From Pegoplata infirma (Eukaryota > Arthropoda > Insecta > Diptera > Anthomyiidae): a stretch of 64,000 bases of DNA. The first letter of the stretch is position 1. Every line of letters starts with the position of its first letter. Under the pieces are notes generated by a model. The model was given only the letters and a program-made list of their open reading frames with translations. It ran no database searches and was not told the DNA's origin. Position numbers and translations under genes: made by a program. The stretch spans positions 179,498,995 to 179,562,994 of the forward strand of contig OY992536.1 in assembly GCA_963921195.1 (NCBI GenBank). The letters are read 5' to 3'. Below, piece by piece: positions 10,430-22,413 of this stretch.

Positions 10430-12050
10430 CTTTGTTATTTAGAAAAATGTCTCAAAACGAGACTATTTCTTAAAAAAAATTTTTCTCAGAACCTAAAACT
10501 TTCTATAAAAAAATGTCTGAGAATCTAACTAACACTTTTTCTATAGGAATACTGCCTTAAAATATTAGCCTTTTTTGCAGAATATAAGACCTTTTCTATA
10601 GGAAAAACGTCTCAGAATCTGGTACTTTTTCTATAAAAAATTCTTAGAATCTGAGGCTTCTCTAAATGAAAAAAGTTTCAGAATCTGAGGCTTTTCTATA
10701 TGAGAAATGTTTCAGAATCTGAGAACTTTCTCTAGGAAAAATGTCTCTGAATCTGAAAAATGTCTCAAAAAATCTTAGAATCTGATGCTTTTCTATATGA
10801 AAAATGTTTTAAAAGCTGATAACTTTTTATAGGAATAATGTCTCTGAATCTGAGAATTTTTCTTACAATAGGAAAATGTCTCAGAATTTTAGACTTTTTT
10901 TACGAAAAATGTTTCAGAATCAACGAGTTTTTCTTAAGGAAAATTATCTCAAAATCAAATAAAGGAAAAATGTCTCAGAGACACAAGGTGAGACATTTTG
11001 TATAGAAAAATGCTCAAAATCTGAAACTTTTTCTATTGTAAAAATATATTTTTCTATAAGAATAATGTCTCAGAATTTGAGTATTTTGCTATGGGAAATA
11101 TATTTCAAATCTTAGACTTTTTCTTTAGGAAAATTTTCTCAGAATCTGAGGCTTTTTCTATATGAAAAATGTTTCAGAATCTGGCAATTTCCTATAGTCA
11201 AAATGTCTCAGAATCTGAGACTTGTTCTATAGGAAAAGTGATTAAGCATCTTAGACTTTTTCAATAGGAAAAATGTGTCAGAATCTAAAAAATTTTCTGT
11301 AAAAAAAATGTCTGAGAACCTGAGACATTTTCTATAGGAAAAATGTCGAATAATCTGAGACTTTTTCTGTAGGAAACATGTCGAAGAATCTGAAACTTTT
11401 TCTATAAGAATCTGAGACTTTTTATAGGAAAAATGTCTCAGAATTAAAAACTTTTTCTATAGAAAAAATGTCTGAGAACCTGAGAAATTTTCTATAGGAA
11501 AAATGTCGCATAATCTGAGACTTTTTCTGTAAGAAACATGTCGAAGAATCGGAGACTTTTTCTACAAGAATCTGAGACTTTTTCTATAGGAAAAATGTCT
11601 AAGAATCTTAGACCTTTTCTATAGAAAAATGTTTTAGAATCTAAGACTTTTTATACTGTTTTCTTTTCACAAAGTTCTCAGAATCTGAATCATTTTATTT
11701 ATAGAAAAAGCGAAGATTTTCTCAGAATCTAAAATTTTTTGTGTGGAATGTTGTAGAATCTGAGAAAATGGGCTAAACTAGAAATATCTCAGATTATGGG
11801 AAAATGTCTTACAATAGGAGTCTTTTCTTTTGGAAAAGCATTTTATGAATATGCTCATAGAATCAATTTCTAAACTGAATATTTCCGAGAAACGTTTTCC
11901 ATTGGAAATATGATTTAGAGTCTTTGACTTTTTCTATTACAAAAACTGTCTTAACTGCAAATTGTGATAGAATCTTAGACTTTTCTTTGAAACAATTTCA
12001 GATAATCTTCTTTGTAAAAATGTTTCAGCATCGAATAAAAACTTTAAAAA
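10430..12050. repeat. Large ~36-bp palindromic minisatellite
   Basis: More than 30 imperfect tandem units of the form GTCTCAGAATCTGAGAC plus TTTTTCTATAGGAAAAA. Each half is a small palindrome, so every unit can form two hairpins. Units vary in length and are much diverged. Related arrays outside the element are at 1497-1665, 3430-3890 and, more decayed, 27,550-27,990. Confidence 0.85.
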
Positions 12051-13250
12051 AAATGCTTAAGTCTCTCAAAAAATTCTAAAATATAAAAAAATCTTAATTT
12101 CCCCCAAAACGGTGGTAAACTTACACAAAAATGAAGAATCTCATTATGTTACATTCAGTTCAAGGAAAAGATCGGTAAAAATTCTAAAACATGTGCTGTT
12201 ATGTAAATTTTTTGTAAAAAAAAATTTAAGAATAATGTTGGGCCCCCACCGAAATAAAATCCTGGATACACCCCTGTCCCAGGGACTGTACAAAAAAATT
12301 CTTGGTTAAATTCCTTCATCCAGTTAGTCTGTGGAGCAATTTGAATTTACCCGATTTAAAGAAAATGTGTTTTTATAAAATGTGTTGTCTAATTTACAGC
12401 TGTAGGCAACATTTTACTCAAAATTAACCAACAGTCATTTTCAAATGGTTGTTTGGACCATATTTACTCTGATATAAAATAATAGGCTTTTTGGATAAGG
12501 TTAACCCTTGCCGGCACGCGGTTAAAAGAAAAAGTGAAATTTCAGAGAAAAGTTCTTAAATTTTTTAAAATTCCTCCCACAAAAATGTGTATGTCTTCAA
12601 ATAATGAACAATTATACATTTATGCAAAGTTTTCTTGAAAAACATCTATAACCCTTGTTGAACCAGTGCCCAACAAATTTCAAAAAGCTGTTTTTTTTGG
12701 TCATACTTTTTTTACTTATGAAATAATATTTTTTTAATCTCAGGAACAATGACAAGGTCATGGTGAAATGACTGATCCCATTTTTTTTTATTTTCTTTTT
12801 ATTTATTTATAGAAAAAATAAAAATAATTTTGAGTAAAATGTTGCCTACAAATATATGTATATTAGACACAAATTTTGATTAAATTTAGTTTTCTTGATA
12901 TCCGGTAAATTCAAATTGCTCCACAGACTAACTGGATGAAGGAATTTAATCAATAATTTTTTTGTACAGTCCCTGGGATGTATTCAGTGAAATCAAATGG
13001 AAAAACTTATATATTTTGAAATTTTGTTTCATTAAATTTAAAAAATTGTTAAAAAGTAGTTTTGAGTTCCATGCTAAAAATGTGGGTTATCGATATCCGA
13101 AAAAATAAAAAAAATGTATCTGAATATTTACGAATTAATGCTATACGAAAATTTTTTTTTTTTAAATAATTTTTTTATATTTTTTTTTTTTAAATTATGT
13201 CCATTTTTTCAAAAACACAAATTTTGACCCGCGATGCGCGAACAAAAGAT

Positions 13251-13608
13251 CCTTATTGTCCTTTCAAACTATGTCCTTAAATATCATTTAAGTTTATTAT
13301 TTACATTCCTTTTCTTAATATGGCAAAATAAAAAATGGAAAAATTAGGGAAGATTCCACTCTTTCATTTGCAATCAATAGTGACATTATAAGACAAGTAC
13401 AAATATTTTACAAAATGGCATCCTTTAAAAATATGAAGTTCTTTTAAAAGAAAACAGGATCACGAAATGAAAAACTGTAAATGCAGTTTTACTCCATTTA
13501 ATCTTTAGATTTAGACGTATGTTATCCGGTTTATGTTTAATATTGGCTGTCGGACGGTGCAATAACTTCAAAAACTGTTTTCATATTTTTTTCTAATACG
13601 GTATTTAC
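13251..13608. repeat. Partial copy of the 16.2-16.85 kb foldback
   Basis: It shares TATGGCAAAATAAAAAA, CTCTTTCATTTGC, GGATxACGAAATGAAAAACT and GTAAATGCAGTTTTACTCCA with 16,520-16,740 in the same orientation. Confidence 0.6.
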
Positions 13609-14025
13609 ACCAACAAAAACAACTTGTTTTTGAATATTTTTTTGGCAAAAACTACATAAATTTTCCATACAATTTAAAAACTGAGTTGTCAACTAAAACT
13701 GGACAAAAACTTGAATTTAGGTTCTGGTCTATGCTACTATTAATTCAGTGTGAATGTTTTTTTCAATTTTCTTTTGGTAAAAACGAATGTCAAAATAAAA
13801 ATATTTGTTTTTTTGTGAAATTAATATTCTAATCTTTTAAAAAAGTAAATAAATGTGTAATTTAATTTTTTTTTTATAACGTGTGGCTATTATAATTTTG
13901 TGTTTTTTAGTGAATTTAGAAAATAATTAATTTGATTTGACAAACAAAAACTCTTTTTATTCGGTGTTAACAGTTTGGTTTTCCAAAATGCTTTTTTGCC
14001 AAAAACAAGTTAGTTTTTTTTTGGT
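13609..14025. repeat. Candidate TIR element (ACCAACAAAAAC ends)
   Basis: Left end ACCAACAAAAACAACTTG; reversed right end ACCAAAAAAAAACTAACTTG, each followed by TTTTTG and a GGCAAAAA motif. No clear TSD. Interior is A/T-rich and non-coding. Confidence 0.45.
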
Positions 14026-14506
14026 CTAAACATAGTATAAAACAAAATTTTAATACCAAGAAAATGTTGTCCAACTTTTTTGAGATATCGAAATTTTAAT
14101 TTCATAATTTTTTGAGAAAATCGCAATTTTAAAAAATCGATTACTGACAACCAGCTGAGGCTGAAAATTGGTGTACAAGTTGCATTTAATACGTACGTAC
14201 ATATATAAAAAATTTGCGAAATCAAAAGGGGTTGTGCCGGAAATTGTGCGATTTGGCATGGAATGCCCCAAGTACATATGCCTGCAATTAAATCGGGTTC
14301 CATACCAATTTAGTTGCAGAGCCAACGGAGATCAAGTCATGGGTTACCTTCCTTGTAAGTGCAGAACACAAAACAATTGTAAATAAATTAAAAAAAAAAT
14401 TGCATAAAAAAAATCTGCAAAACTAAGCGCAAAAATAAATTCAACAATTTTTGACAAATATGTATAAAAAAATAAAAAAACAAAAAAATCTTTAAAATTC
14501 AAAAAA
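14026..14506 (+). other. Less repetitive stretch with a Cys-containing 72-codon open frame
   Basis: 14,168-14,386 encodes 72 residues. The last 45 contain a cysteine-rich stretch (MECPKYIC, SCRANGD, PCKCRTQNNC) followed by TAA and an AATAAA-like tail. The part from 14,225 to 14,350 is G+C-richer than its neighbours. I do not recognise the family. It could be a terminal exon of a small secreted protein or a chance frame; there is no clear splice acceptor. 14,390-14,506 is A-rich. Confidence 0.2.
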
Positions 14507-15069
14507 CACTCAACAAAAAACCTTGTAAAATGATAAGTAAAGTTTGTAACTTTTTTTGTTTGTCACCTCGGATTCAACAAGAATTTCTTGTAATTTTACA
14601 ACTTTTTACCAACAATTTCGTAATTTTATAAGCTTTTTACCAATAAAATTGTAAATTTACAGTTTACTAGATTTTTTACTGCCTCCTATTTTACGAGAAT
14701 TCCTAGTAAAAATTAAATTTTTTTTTGTAATTTTACAAGATTTTTACCAATAAAATTGTAAACTTACAACTTTTTTGGCGCAATAAAACTTACAAGGATT
14801 TGTAAAAAAACCTTGGCAATTTGTAAAATTACAAAAAAAAAAATCAAATTTCGATCGAACATTTTTTGTTAAAAAAACAAGGAAAACGGTCAAATATTGG
14901 TAAAATGGGATTACGAGACTTTTTCTAGTAATTTGACAAGGTTGTTTTTTGTGTAAAAAACTTGTCCTAAGTTCTGAAAAGTTAAAGTAGTTTTTCATTT
15001 GGCACAATTTAGCTTTTAAATTTGTTGACTATTATTTCCAATTGATTTGGATTACAAATTTTTTGAGTG
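14507..15069. repeat. CACTCAAxAAAA-type MITE
   Basis: Ends are CACTCAACAAAAAACCTTGT and, on the right, ACAAATTTTTTGAGTG. The interior alternates TTGTAAAATTACAA-like motifs in both orientations (for example ACCAATAAAATTGTAA several times). A related fragment lies at 32,041-32,370. TSD not clear. Confidence 0.55.
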
Positions 15070-15319
15070 TATAAGTAAAAATACTCCTGCTATGACTCCC
15101 ATTAAAGCATAGGAAATAGTTATAAATAAACGTAAAAAAAACTATGCAATGCTTTTAGAAATCATTAAACTGGGATTGAAATGTATTGCGAAATTTTAAA
15201 ACCGCTTTTTGTTGAGCAAACAAATGAATTTTAAATTTTGGTGTCTTAACAATAATTCGCTTCACGGTTTTCGGTTAAACGATGGAAAAATAAAATCCAG
15301 CAACATATTGTCTTCATAC
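15070..15319. other. Unassigned stretch
   Basis: No open frame, repeat partner or RNA signature recognised. Confidence 0.4.
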
Positions 15320-15729
15320 ACAGAAAAAAACGAATTGTTATATTGACCCCCATATTTGTGAATACAATAATTTTTTTCAATGAAAGTGCTCTTATACGGA
15401 AATTTGTAATATCAACAACCGTTTGTAAATGTTGATTGTTGAAGGAAAAAAAATTGTGTTTTCAACAAAGAAATTCAACAAACACAATTTGTTGATCTGA
15501 CAAATGATTTTTTTTTAACAAAGAAATTTAACAAACACAGACACTATTTATTGACAAGATAAATGAATTTTAACATTAAGTAACTTGACTGAATTTGTTG
15601 AAGACAAAATTGAAGTTTTGTATTATGGACTAACAGGTGGTCGTTTTTATTAAATGTTTGGTTGATATCTTGTTTGGTTAATTTACAATTGATGTTTGTT
15701 GATTTAAATTTGACGATTTTATTTTCTGT
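15320..15729. repeat. ACAGAAAA-type MITE, ~410 bp
   Basis: It begins ACAGAAAAAAACGAATTG and ends CGATTTTATTTTCTGT. The interior has repeated TTTAACAAACACA/TTGTTGA motifs. The right end is duplicated at 1427-1496. No convincing TSD. Confidence 0.55.
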
Positions 15730-16860
15730 CTTCCCTGAAAAAAATGTGTACTAACACTTCTCTACACGGTTGTTGCACCGACACATTGAATATATTTTCA
15801 GTATGTTGGCCTTCTTAACACGAATTTGTCATCAGAAACGTTGTTTCATATCGCCTTCTCGAGATATAGTAATCTTAATTTTTTATGAACCAAGCCCTCA
15901 AGACCGACAATTTTTTTTTAAATTTGAAAAGTTAATGTAGAAGATATTCATATTTTTTTTTTCAAATTCCCAATAAAATTACCGAACTTTGGCAAGAAAT
16001 CCGGACTCGATGCGATCAACAATACCATCAGGACATTATAAGAAATTTTAAAATGTTCTTTTTGGTTTCAGCCTTAAAAGTATCCGAATTTTTCAAGAAA
16101 TTTCCTGTTCACAGTAGATATGTAAAGTAGTAGTTAAAATCTAAAACACCGTCCGAAAAAATTAAAACATGTCGTTAAACACGAACTCGATAACATACGT
16201 CTGAAACTAGAGACTAAATGTAATAAAACTGCATTTACATTTTTTTCATTTCGCGATCCTGTTTCCTTTTAAAAGGACTTTCAAATTTTTGAGAATTAAA
16301 TTTTATAAAATATTTTTTTAATATTTGTACTTGTCCAAGGAAAATATTTGTAATTGTCCAGTGATAGCAGAAGAAAGAGGAGGATCTCCCCAAATCCGAT
16401 TTTATTATTTTTACATATCAGGAAAAAGCAGGTAATTTACGTCCTTTCAAAACTTTATCCTAAAATAGGATTCAAAATTTTCTACAATATATTTTGATAA
16501 AGTTTTCAAAGGACTTAATTCACTTCCTTTTATCCTAATGTGGCAAAATAAAAAAATAAAAAAATAGGGGAGATCCTCCTCTTTCATTTGCCATCACCAG
16601 TGGAAAAGTATAAATATTTCAGAAATATTACAAAATGTATCCTCTTAAATTTTGAAGTAATTTTAAAAGGAAACAGGATGACGAAATGAAAAACTGTAAA
16701 TGCAGTTTTACTCCATTTGATATCTACTATCAGACGTATATCATAGTAAAACACATTTCGTAAAGTATTTTTGCCTCCTAAATACGAATCTGGCATAAAA
16801 TCGCCTTCTCGAGATATAGACATTTTCAGTTTTTGTGAACCAAGCCCTCAAAATTGAATT
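15730..16860. mobile_element. Foldback-like element with direct-repeat shoulders
   Basis: Inverted arms at about 16,200-16,470 and 16,490-16,740 share AAACTGCATTTACA, CGATCCTGTTTCCTTTTAAA, GTCCTTT and GGAGGATCTCCCC/GGGGAGATCCTCC. A ~60-bp direct repeat lies at 15,838-15,897 and 16,798-16,852 (ATCGCCTTCTCGAGATATAG, GAACCAAGCCCTCAA). Non-coding. Confidence 0.55.
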
Positions 16861-17405
16861 CAGCAAACAGAATCAGTAAAAACGCAGTAAAATGTCGGTT
16901 ATTTTCTAAAACTAAATGACAGAGATTTTAGTAAATATATCCTTCTCAGCAAAACAATCTCCTGAAAATTTGCTAATTCAAATTGAAAGTCGTTTTTCAA
17001 ACTTTTTGACAGTTTTTTTTTGAGTATACTTACACATAATATGGCATCTAAAGCGGGTGTGTGATGCTTGGAAATAAAATGAAAGCAGAGATAGTTTTCA
17101 TCAAAGGCTGTTCCAAAGAATCACTTCACTACTAAACATTTTGAACAAAACTTGATGCGACTGGGACGCGCCACTGAACGGTTAATTCAAATTGTTCAAG
17201 TGATCGCAAATCTTTTCTCAAAACTTTTCCATCGCATCAGGTTTTTGAGAAAATTGAGATCAAAGTTAAAAAAAAATCGCCGTTTTGGGCATTTTTGACA
17301 ACTCATAGCTGATAAACCCGATGTGATAGCGACTTAAAAATAAGTAGAGAGTAAATCTTAAACATTCCTCTTAAGGATGCTAAACTCATTTGGTCAGTCG
17401 CCTTA
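16861..17405. repeat. Left arm of a 5-kb composite inverted repeat
   Basis: 17,120-17,345 (ACTACTAAACATTTTGAAC, GCATCAGGTTTTTGAGAAAA, AACCCGATGTGATAGCGAC) pairs with the reverse complement of 22,036-22,240. A direct, diverged copy is at 21,090-21,290. 16,861-17,110 is unassigned. Confidence 0.5.
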
Positions 17406-17995
17406 ACCCTGGTGTCACCCTCCGATCTTCATGAAATTTGGATATGTTGTTAAGAACGAAAATTAATTCGACATGTATTTTTTTTTAGCGGCCCAAACTC
17501 ATTTTCAGGGGGGGGTCGATTAGTATGGGGGGAAATTGACCTTGTTCAGTTTTTTACGATTTACGCCTATTTAAACAAAATTAATATGGGCATGTGTGGT
17601 ATCAGATTAAAGGTATTAAAAATACCTATCTCGTGGTCCTAACAACGGGCCAAAGAAGTTAATATTTTTCGACTTATTAACAAAAATGTCCTAAAATTTT
17701 GGTATTTTACTCAATATTGCGTAAAGTTGTGCATATTTGGACACGTTCTTAGCACACGTAGATAGGTTTTCCAAAGACCTTTCATTTGGTATGTAACGTG
17801 ACTAGGTTTCTTTGCATAATATAGGAGATAAACGAAAAAAACTGAAAAATGGCCTCGTCTTTCCCCCTCCTTTTTACCCCCTAAATATGAATTTTGGCCG
17901 CTAAAACAAATACGTGTCCCTTTATTTTTTCTTATCTACAAAATAAAACCAATTCCATAAAGATCCGCGGGTGACACTAGGGAGACTTCCCTTGT
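17406..17995 (+). repeat. ~600-bp repeat, copy 1 (left-truncated)
   Basis: Nearly identical to 21,445-22,035 over its whole length: GGTGTCACCCTCCGATC, GCGGCCCAAACTCATTTT, GGTATTAAAAATACCTATCT, TTTGCATAATATAGGAGATA and GGGTGACACTAGGGAGACTT. It lacks the first ~16 bp (ACAAGGGAAGTCTCCC) present in copy 2, but keeps the right terminus AGACTTCCCTTGT. Confidence 0.8.
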
Positions 17996-18077
17996 CAGTG
18001 ATATCTTATTCCCCAAAAAAAAAATGTCCGGCTACAAATCATAAAAAGGCTTTATGCGAATGGAACTCCACCTAATA

Positions 18078-21050
18078 CACTCAAAAAAAAACGTGGGTAT
18101 TTAATACTAAAAATTTAGCTACGAGTACTAATGTTTTAGTCCAAAATGATCTAGTGCAGGCGTTGCTAATCATTACTAAAATTTATACTAATATCTAGTA
18201 CATGAGAAATACTAACAAAACAGTAAATATTACTGCAATTTACTACTAAAAAAATCATAAATATTTAAAATTTTTGTCCTATTTAGTAAATAAAACTACT
18301 AATTTTAGTAAATAAAATTACTAATTTTAGTGATTAAAATTACTACCTAAATCAATTTTAATAAATAATAGTCAGAAAAATATTATATATAAATGATTTT
18401 ATTTCACTTCGGTTTTTTATTTTATTATTTCACTTCGGTTATAAGATATACTTAATTACGTGTCTTCTTAAGCTGTTTAAAAAAATGTAGCGTTCATTGT
18501 ACCACGTAAACGATTGCTAAAAATATAAGAAAGAAATAATATATTCTCAATACATGTTCAAATGTATGTACAAACATTTTACTACAGAGGGCGCTTTTTT
18601 ATACCTACATTTTTTTTTGTATTCGTGTGTGTATCCATATTCTTCTTCAGCTTGAATTTTTTTCTTACACAATCATTATTTCAATGAAAAAACGATTTAA
18701 AAAAAAAACTGACGTAGTTTTATTATTAATGCATATTAATTTTATTATAAACACATTTAAATAAAAAAACATTTATATATAATTACTTTAACACAATTTA
18801 ATTAAATAAATGTAACATATATTTTTTTTATAAACACTCCGTGAGTGGGTATCGCGTTGTTACTTTTTCTAATTCTTTTTCGCACTAAACAAACAGAAAA
18901 AACAGTTGGTAGCACTGCAGTTAATGCGAGCAAACGTAGTGTTCGCACACACTGCAGCAGCAAGCAGCAGACGGCAAAAAATATAAAGTGCCTGTTTAAT
19001 TATAAATTATAAATTTATAAAAGCTGTACTTATTGTATTTGGAACTTGATGTGTGCTTTTGCAATGTTAAGAAATAAAAAATATGGCATTTTAGTGAAAT
19101 TATAATTAAAAAGTCTACTCTTAATTTTTGCTGTCTGCTGCTTGCTGCTGAATTGTGAAGGAGCAAATGATCGCTAATAAAAACAGTGTTGCCATTATCA
19201 ATATGAAAAAAAAAACGCAAAAATCGTAGGAAAAGGGTAAAAATTTACCAAACAAAAATCAGCGCCAAGAAAAGAGAGAATATAAAAAAAAAAATTTGAA
19301 AATGTGTTTTTAAGGTAAAAAGGATAAAAAGCAAAAAAAAAAAAAATAAAAATATTTGTTTTTATTATAAATTCAATAAATTAGCTGATACAATCAAAAG
19401 TAAAAATAATATTACATTCATATTACTCAAGTAATATTAAGATAATGGTTAACATTAAATTTTAAACAAACTTTTTTTATTACATTCAATTATCAAGCCA
19501 CAGAACTGCTTTAATGCACAGAGGGCCAGACAGATCGATTTCCGGCCCAAAGTCCTTATTTGTAAATTCTCACAAAAATGTTTACCAGTTTGTTGGGCAT
19601 ATAAAAAAAATATAAAAAATAAAAAAATATAAAAAGGGTCAAAAATGCCCTTTTTTGGCACTTTAACCGCGAATTACTCAAAATCCTGACGTGATAGACA
19701 AATTTGGTCGCCGGATTTGGATTTTGACAGTAAACAAAATTGTTTAAAAAACAACAGTCATTAAACATTTAAAAAAATACGTAGTTGTAAAAAAAAAATT
19801 AGAAAATATGTACCAAAAAGTTTTTACACAAATACAAGTAGGAAAGTCCAAACATGGACCGATTGGATATTTTTTTAAAATCTTTAATTACTGAAAAAAA
19901 CACATATAAAACAATTTTGAGAGAAATATGCTTCTTTTAACTGAATATCGGCGACTAAATCTACAGGGAGTAACAGTATGCATTACCATGTAATGCATAG
20001 CCACAAAAAATGGAAAAATATGTACTAGTTGTTCCCTACCGCTTCCCATAGGCCATATTTTTTTTTTCATGCATTACGAAGGTTCATGCATTATTTTTAG
20101 TCTTATCCCAAAAAAATCATTAATCCTGTATAGAGTAAGGCCACGTTCACACTACATGAACTTATACCTAATTCACACCTAAGATGAAATCACATTCCAT
20201 CACAACGCATAGCGTTGTTCAAAATTCTGTGTAAATTGGTTTTGTAAAAACAATAAATTGTATTGAAATTTTTACGAAAATAAACTCCAATTTTCTTTAT
20301 TTAACTTTATCAAAAATACATATTTTGATTGCGTCATTACAAAAATACAACTCCATAACCAAAAATTTAAATAAGCCGACGATTGAGAGCAAACGCCGCC
20401 GTCTGTAAGCAAATGGGGCGAGTCGCCACCACCGTAAGTTCCTCTTCGGCACAATTTAAATTAATTGTTAGAGTCACTTAATTTAAATTTAAAGGGGTTG
20501 TTTGTATGAGGCCAAGGTCCAAACATGGATAAAATTTTCCAAATTTCATTAGGTCTGGGCTTAACTTTCAAATTTCAGCAAAATCTATTGATAATATAAA
20601 AATCTCAAATTAAAAAAAAATAGAAAAAAACACCATAAACCTTATCTTTAAAAACGCGTATTTAAAAAACGGCAAAACCAAAAAAGCACCAGCACTTACC
20701 CAAAATGTAACATAATGGCAACACTGAATTCAAATTTAACGATTTTGCAGCAAAAACAGTTGGTAGCTCTGCTTGTAAACAAGCGCCCCCTTACGGAATT
20801 ATTACTAACAAAAAAAAAAATAAAAACCTAATAAATTACTGTATATTAGTACTTTTATGAACTAAAAATAGTAAAAAAATTAGTACAACCGACTACCAAC
20901 AAAAATTACTCATAAACAGTAAGAAATACTAATTTTAGCACTTTTAAGATACTAAAAAAACTACTGTAATACTGGTAATTGGTAACTTATTAGTAGATTT
21001 GGATTACCAACGCACTTACTAATTTTTTTACTGTAGAATTATTTTGAGTG
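18078..21050. mobile_element. 3-kb nonautonomous TIR element, TA duplication
   Basis: It starts CACTCAAAAAAAAACG and ends ATTATTTTGAGTG, with TA on both sides. Both subterminal regions (18,100-18,370 and 20,810-21,030) are full of TACTAATTTTAGTA-like motifs in both orientations. The interior has an inverted pair around GCAGCAAGCAGCAGAC (18,953-18,980 and 19,126-19,155) and a decayed copy of the DINE-like variant seen at 35.3 kb (19,835-19,960). No coding sequence is supported. Confidence 0.7.
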
Positions 21051-21428
21051 TACACACGATTACAACCATTTTCACGGTCACAAATCCGGTCTTCAATCTT
21101 TTCTATTACATCAGGTTTTTGAGAAATTTGAAATATAAAAAAAAAAATCACGTTTCGGACATATTTGACAATTTATAGCTGATGAACCCGATGTGCTGAC
21201 GACATAAAAATAAGTCAACGATAAAGTTCAAACACTGCACTTTAAGATGTATTACTCATATGATCAGTCGCTTTAACCGTTGGATCACCAATTGTCTTTT
21301 AATAAGGCTTTTTCCCCCTAAAACGTTTATTTACATCATTGAAAGGCAATTGGTGCCCAAAGGTGTAGGTGACTGACCAAATGGGATCTGCATCCTAATG
21401 AGTAATGTTAAAGCTTTAACCATGACTC
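21051..21428. repeat. Diverged copy of the 17.2-17.4 kb arm with a local inversion
   Basis: 21,090-21,290 parallels 17,210-17,400 (ATCAGGTTTTTGAGAAA, TAGCTGATGAACCCGATGTG, GATCAGTCGCTTTAACC). 21,295-21,428 then folds back on it (GTGACTGACCAAATGGGATC). Part of the composite repeat at 17.1-22.2 kb. Confidence 0.5.
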
Positions 21429-22035
21429 ACAAGGGAAGTCTCCCTGGTGTCACCCTCCGATCCTCATGAAATTTGGATATGTTGTTAAAAACGAAAATTA
21501 ATTCGACACCTATTTTTTTTAGCGGCCCAAACTCATTTTTAGGGGGGGTCGATTTGTATTGGGGGAAATTGACCTTTTTCAGTTTTTTACGATTTACGCC
21601 TATTTACGATTTACGCCTATTAAAAATATAAGCATGTGTGGTATCATATTAAAGGTATTAAAAATACCTATCTCGTGTTGCTAACAACGGGCCAAAGAAG
21701 TTAATATTTTTCGACTTATTAAAAAAAATGTCCTAAAATGTTGGTATTTTACTCAATATGACGAAAAGTTGTGGATGTTTGGACACGTTCCTTGCACACG
21801 TAGGTTTTCCAAAGACCTTTCATTTAGTATGTCACATGACTAGGTTTCTTTGCATAATATAGGAGATAAACGAAAAAAAAACTGAAAAATGGCCTTGTCT
21901 TCCCTCCTCCTTTTTACCCCCTAAATATGAATTTGGGCCGCTAAAATAAATATGTATCCCTTTATTTTTTCTGATCTACAAAATAAAACCAATTCAATAA
22001 AGATCTGCGGGTGACACTAGGGAGACTTCCCTTGT
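21429..22035 (+). mobile_element. ~607-bp TIR element (ACAAGGGAAG ends), copy 2
   Basis: ACAAGGGAAGTCTCCC at the left and its reverse complement GGGAGACTTCCCTTGT at the right (one base differs). It is a direct repeat of 17,406-17,995. Similar ACAAGG(G)AAG ends bound other elements at 33,240-33,820 and 44,485-45,018. Non-coding. Confidence 0.75.
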
Positions 22036-22413
22036 CAGTTTAAAGTCGCCATCACATCGGGTTCATCCGTTATGAGTTTCCAAAAATCCCCAAAGCGGCA
22101 ATTTTCTCAAAAACCTGATGTAATGGAAACTTTTGGAGACCGGATTTCTGACCAGCAGAACTATTGTAATAAGGTGTATTAGGTCGCGCTTCGGTCACAT
22201 TTTCAATGTTTAGCAGTGATATTTATAAGTAGAAATAAAATTGTGAAGAAAAAGCTTCATCATATTGATTACTTTTGACTTTGTATGAAATACGATGTAA
22301 CATTTCATAATATTTATGAAGCTAGTTCTTTCAGTGTCTCGTCAATAACTAACACCCATAAATAGTAGTTTCTTATATCTAATATATCTATATACTTTAT
22401 GATCTCAGTGTAA
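22036..22413. repeat. Right arm of composite repeat, then unassigned DNA
   Basis: 22,045-22,240 is the reverse complement of 17,120-17,345. 22,241-22,413, directly left of the giant palindrome, shows no partner in the window. Confidence 0.5.

Larger units (their letters stand above)
8539..12276. mobile_element. 3.7-kb hAT-type element carrying a minisatellite
   Basis: Left end CAGTGGCGTATACAGG; right end, reversed, CAGGGGTGTATCCAGG. Both are followed by G-rich tracts ending in GGGCCC. The perfect 8-bp duplication TCCCAGGG flanks it (8531-8538 and 12,277-12,284). CAGTGGCG-type termini and 8-bp TSDs are hallmarks of hAT elements. Three minus-strand open frames of 68-94 codons at 9072-9772 show no transposase motif I recognise, so it is probably nonautonomous. 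Much of the right half is the tandem array at 10,430-12,050. Confidence 0.85.
8282..13250. mobile_element. Foldback element, split by the hAT element
   Basis: Outer inverted arms are at about 8400-8538 and 12,977-13,243. They share CGCGCATCGCGGGTCAAAAT, the AATTTAATGAAACAAAATTT block and ATACATAAGTTTTTCCATTT. A second pair (12,283-12,352 and 12,903-12,978) shares CCTTCATCCAGTTAGTCTGT and GGAGCAATTTGAATTTAC. Removing 8539-12,276 restores a continuous palindrome around ~12.6 kb. It is non-coding. Confidence 0.7.
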
